The notes below the pieces were generated by a model. It worked only from the letters and a program-made list of their open reading frames with translations. It was not told the DNA's origin and did not search any database. The translations under genes were made by a program, and so were the position numbers. Positions 63,201 to 64,000 of a stretch of 64,000 bases of DNA are shown in pieces. Within the stretch, counting starts at the first letter, position 1. Every line of letters begins with the position of its first letter. The stretch lies in NCBI GenBank assembly GCA_036245805.1, contig BTRK01000003.1, forward strand, positions 18,082,464-18,146,463, given 5' to 3'. Origin of the DNA: Pristionchus mayeri (Eukaryota > Nematoda > Chromadorea > Rhabditida > Neodiplogasteridae).

Positions 63201-64000
63201 TCAAACTAGGAAGACGTCTAGCAACCAGTGCTTGTTTTTCACTTGCGTCGACGGGAGTCGTTCTTCAATCAAACATCCCCCTACATCCAGTGTAGTTCCT
63301 TCGTCGAACAAATTGTAGGCGTTTCCGGACGGGCTTCAATTTCACTCCACGTGATGCATCCCGATTAGTTGCAATTTGAACGAGGCTTCCAGACTTTGTG
63401 GGTGCAATCGAGGAGCATTTTCTCCATGTGAGATCTCTTTCCCCAATCATGCCACGAGTTCCTCGTCTTGTCAGGGATAGACTGACAGACAGTTCCAAAC
63501 TATCATAATGACATGACTTCCCGGTCTTGACTGACGTGCAGATACACCCCCGTAAATGTCGAAAACAACCCTTCATTGTTTGATTCGCTGCAAAAGCGAT
63601 CCCTTTGTAGGCAGAACTATTGTGAGATACTCAAGGAGTAGGGACTCAAGAAGAAGGGGGACTCAAGTATGCAAGGTGCCTGTAAGATATCGCTCGAAAG
63701 CAGAAGAAATTCAAAACCAGAAATCGAGTACCGCGAAAACATCTCTTGACTTTCGATTCGATGCCCGCCTAGGCACCACAGGCCGAATTCGGAAAACCGG
63801 CGCCACCAGTGCGTATCTAACGAGCAAAACACACCGAAGAGAAAGGGAGTCGCCCCTGTTTTCCCCCGAGAGAGAGAGAGAGACCTCATCTCAAGTCAAC
63901 TGAATTTATTCAAACGATGAGCGCTATAGAAGGAGTAGTTGGGAGTAGCGAGAAAAGGGTGGAGGCGATCGATCTGTGCTCTTTGATCCCTGGACATGGT
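45250..64000 (+). CDS. unc-80: UNC-80 orthologue, NALCN/NCA channel subunit (5' part)
   Basis: UNC-80 is a very large conserved scaffold that binds UNC-79 and the NALCN/NCA sodium-leak channel. Exons (phase-consistent): 45250-45347, 46630-46701, 48821-48869, 50120-50239, 50434-50493, 50615-50686, 50957-51058, 51272-51346, 51511-51560, 51992-52079, 52195-52261, 52565-52668, 52936-52976, 53150-53214, 53460-53567, 53839-53920, 54211-54334, 54492-54566, 54647-54713, 54853-55009, 55174-55237, 55484-55597, 55678-55749, 55791-55857, 55952-56027, 56193-56307, 56822-56896, 57168-57292, 57509-57587, 57794-57886, 58089-58146, 58265-58345, 58489-58571, 58711-58803, 58937-58989, 59353-59429 (weak), 59827-59897, 60932-61006, 62650-62722. 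Diagnostic motifs, from memory of animal UNC80: PLPIQTFLWRQT, LHGLSPSLSDAI, YLDVAVLRALL, RRVALSALLE. It runs off the right edge. Confidence 0.92.
46630..51560 (+). CDS. unc-80: unc-80 N-terminal conserved block
   Basis: Exons from 46630 to 51560 encode the most conserved N-terminal region: VPLPIQTFLWRQT, NPFLGAKIGKLHEASCV, FERVVVQNILHGLSPSLSDA, VSRWRLVRASFPHLIQ, KILYILHWMILDSAAECLE, MQLFVYLITPLID, LENGIGIWSALWQ and DVLCFCAPVKQRR. Order and spacing follow animal UNC80, where this part forms helical repeats. The exon 46630 acceptor is preceded by phase 2, matching the exon ending at 45347 (AAG TG). Intron 46702-48820 carries an antisense RTE fragment. Confidence 0.93.
47279..48360 (-). mobile_element. 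5'-truncated RTE-like LINE fragment
   Basis: On the minus strand, antisense to unc-80 and within its intron, lies the 3' part of a non-LTR retrotransposon. It shows reverse-transcriptase motifs in order: RVNEELVPVTVRRGVRQGD, TLSPRLFNAVLRSAM, HLEYADDVALVAKS (catalytic YADD), GLEVNASKTNLLTS, ATYLGGRIAL and the thumb/C-terminal VLYGCEVWALR. The endonuclease and RT fingers are missing. The element ends in a short tandem (ATTG)n tail (47281-47299 on plus), typical of RTE. A run of about 22 C interrupts the C-terminal frame. The 5' limit is approximate. It is a dead copy. Confidence 0.9.
47419..47441. repeat. Poly-G/poly-C homopolymer run
   Basis: About 22 consecutive G on the plus strand, inside the LINE fragment. 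Downstream on the minus strand a conserved-looking GKPRARWRDDLSRAIG segment is out of frame with the RT upstream of the run, so the run changes frame. Length may be unreliable in assembly. Confidence 0.85.
50834..50863 (+). CDS. unc-80: Possible 30-nt cassette exon of unc-80
   Basis: CTTCAG|CAGCCTCCAAGAGAAG... up to CGA|GTACGT encodes QPPREEEVGR in phase 0. Its start matches the next exon (50957; QPPNGEKKDE), and the preceding introns share TGTAAAATAGCCCGA / TGCAAAATAGCCTGA. It looks like a tandem duplication of the acceptor and first codons of exon 50957, and could be included without changing frame. Confidence 0.45.
51992..54566 (+). CDS. unc-80: unc-80 proline/charge-rich linker
   Basis: Exons 51992 to 54566 encode a low-complexity linker: PPKPRRSS and IPPPKPPRSD (SH3-ligand-like), a charged EEKRRKEEERRRIEEETER segment that could be a short coiled coil, then PPPGPPPPVP. 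They are followed by serine/charged sequence and VVCQSCGRVLQRDS...CEC. The last part parallels a short conserved VVC segment in animal UNC80; the rest is poorly conserved and identified by phase continuity. All junctions keep frame, including the 53567 donor CCCA|GTGAGA. Confidence 0.78.
53951..54087. mobile_element. CTAGGTCGGATGAG MITE, copy 1
   Basis: Begins CTAGGTCGGATGAGAAC and ends TTCTCATCCGACAACTAG, inverted terminal repeats about 137 bp apart, in the unc-80 intron after exon 53839-53920. No coding capacity. Its left end is 30 bases after the splice donor. Confidence 0.82.
54119..54148. repeat. Dispersed CT-rich short motif
   Basis: CTCTCTTCATTCTGCGTGCT followed by ATATCGGCAG. Related copies occur on both strands at 26436-26473, 26565-26600, 34451-34488, 56362-56393, 57938-57975, 61187-61220 and 61838-61878. 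The shared core is CTCTCTTCATTCnGCGTGCT, then CTCTCTCG and a GGCCAGA/GGTCAGAC-like end. Confidence 0.65.
54647..56307 (+). CDS. unc-80: unc-80 second conserved segment and linker
   Basis: After PPAPPIIPPLVIAQR and a serine-rich stretch, exon 55484-55597 carries ATYLDVAVLRALLIRQWSEE and WGLRFLQNRLSDVQ, one of the clearest matches to animal UNC80 (YATYFDVAVLR..., WSEEG). Following exons (RPRSNSLPTIKR, PSLLGHNTTWSDLQPLSG, EESPARSPGGLTRQEP) form a variable linker with possible phosphorylation sites. Intron 54714-54852 and neighbours are short (50-300 nt). Confidence 0.85.
56402..56579. mobile_element. TAGGTCGGATGAG MITE, copy 2
   Basis: Begins ATTAGGTCGGATGAGAACC and has three successive right-end-like units (TTCTCATCCGGTGGG, TTCTCATCCGACGG, TTCTCATCCGGCGTAG), suggesting local amplification of one terminus. 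The interior shares the CCTTCTCCAG / AAAGTGTCAAAA style but not much sequence with copy 1. It lies in the unc-80 intron after exon 56193-56307. Confidence 0.78.
56822..58803 (+). CDS. unc-80: unc-80 third conserved block
   Basis: Exons encode NFIERNGKISFTVIVQVIDQ, RLCEIALTIADILLRT, YVSLGCQHGCNDGVRSSHGD, LLATLERHDAVAFRGLLIDY, LDLLHAITAFCRAELPG, GRIIDSVLKALITKLVNNEA and VAFIAEQHGNPMRRVALSAL. They align in order with animal UNC80 segments (NGMLDLSVVL, ICDVALNI, SLGCAYGCGEGHRG, FLHALLGFC, RRVALSALL). Two introns here start with GC rather than GT (57887 and 58147), and the acceptor at 57793 is TTTAAG. Confidence 0.9.
58937..62722 (+). CDS. unc-80: unc-80 exons after the third block
   Basis: Exon 58937-58989 (VAKCVATTPSSNNGH) follows directly. 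The next exon is ambiguous: 59353-59429 in one frame (LSKSSSVFSSSFNNDVDSSS) or a proline/serine frame (PSSPPPSTTTSTPLPSPVSP) starting from 59322. Exon 59827-59897 has two readings depending on that choice. Exon 60932-61006 (ENGESDADSPSTPRSVE) ends at a perfect GC donor (GAG|GCAAGT). Exon 62650-62722 (SRQAISDDTLSSAFKKRS) ends phase 1 at GTAAGC. This corresponds to a variable serine-rich region of UNC80. I could not find the following exon before the right edge. Confidence 0.6.
60206..60501. mobile_element. TTAA-flanked MITE, family 2
   Basis: TTAA-AGGGGTGCTCCGGGGAA at the left and TTCCCCGGAGCACTCCT-TTAA at the right, near-perfect inverted termini (one mismatch), 296 bp including both TTAA. Inside unc-80 intron 59898-60931. 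Same TTAA target as family 1 but different terminal sequence. No coding capacity. Confidence 0.87.
62776..62850. mobile_element. CTAGGTCGGAT MITE, copy 3 (75 bp)
   Basis: CACTAGGTCGGATAATAAC at the left and GACTCATCCGACCTAGTG at the right form terminal inverted repeats only about 40 bp apart. It is a deleted copy of the family at 53951 and 56402, 53 bases downstream of the 62722 donor of unc-80. Confidence 0.8.
62851..64000. other. unc-80 intron to window edge
   Basis: No exon continuing unc-80 could be identified in the last 1.15 kb. The previous exon ends in phase 1, and no phase-1-compatible acceptor with a conserved reading was recognised. It contains GAGAGAGAGAGAG at 63869-63881 and a CTCTTTGATC motif near 63978. 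Confidence 0.45.

Overview
The window looks like nuclear DNA from a nematode. The evidence is a serpentine chemoreceptor gene of the sre type, a small secreted protein that fits the SXP/RAL-2 (DUF148) family, many small GC-rich exons separated by AT-rich introns, a likely spliced-leader acceptor one base before a start codon, and a clear orthologue of UNC-80. A diplogastrid such as Pristionchus is a guess and rests on no marker here. All gene models are splice-site and reading-frame reconstructions by eye; phases were checked at every junction listed.

Layout. 1-19207: an uninterrupted satellite array of about 134 monomers of roughly 143 bp, running off the left edge, with higher-order structure. 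19208-19620: a junction with an orphan satellite monomer. 19927-24730 (minus): a multi-exon 7TM chemoreceptor gene. Its first intron holds a 2.04-kb fold-back transposon, which itself carries a nested 291-bp MITE with an ATAT target duplication. 25794-25866 (minus): tRNA-Val(AAC). 26662-29590 (plus): a promoter, a trans-splice acceptor and an 8-exon gene for a 199-residue secreted SXP/RAL-2-like protein, with a TTAA-flanked MITE in its fourth intron. 30541-31506 (plus): a three-exon gene for a tiny RING-like cysteine protein.

31.5-45 kb is mostly non-coding: two possible alternative first exons, a MITE, a block of local duplications and a palindrome-rich minisatellite. From 45250 to the right edge (plus) lies unc-80, the large scaffold subunit of the NALCN/NCA sodium-leak channel complex. 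About 38 in-phase exons can be traced, covering roughly the N-terminal third of the protein; the gene continues beyond the window. An antisense, 5'-truncated RTE-like LINE sits in one of its introns and several MITEs in others.

The genes do not form a pathway or operon. The links are structural: transposons of several families lie in introns of the genes, some very close to splice sites. A GATCTTTGATC motif recurs at intron 3' ends, and splice sites are relaxed (TTGAG acceptors, GC donors).
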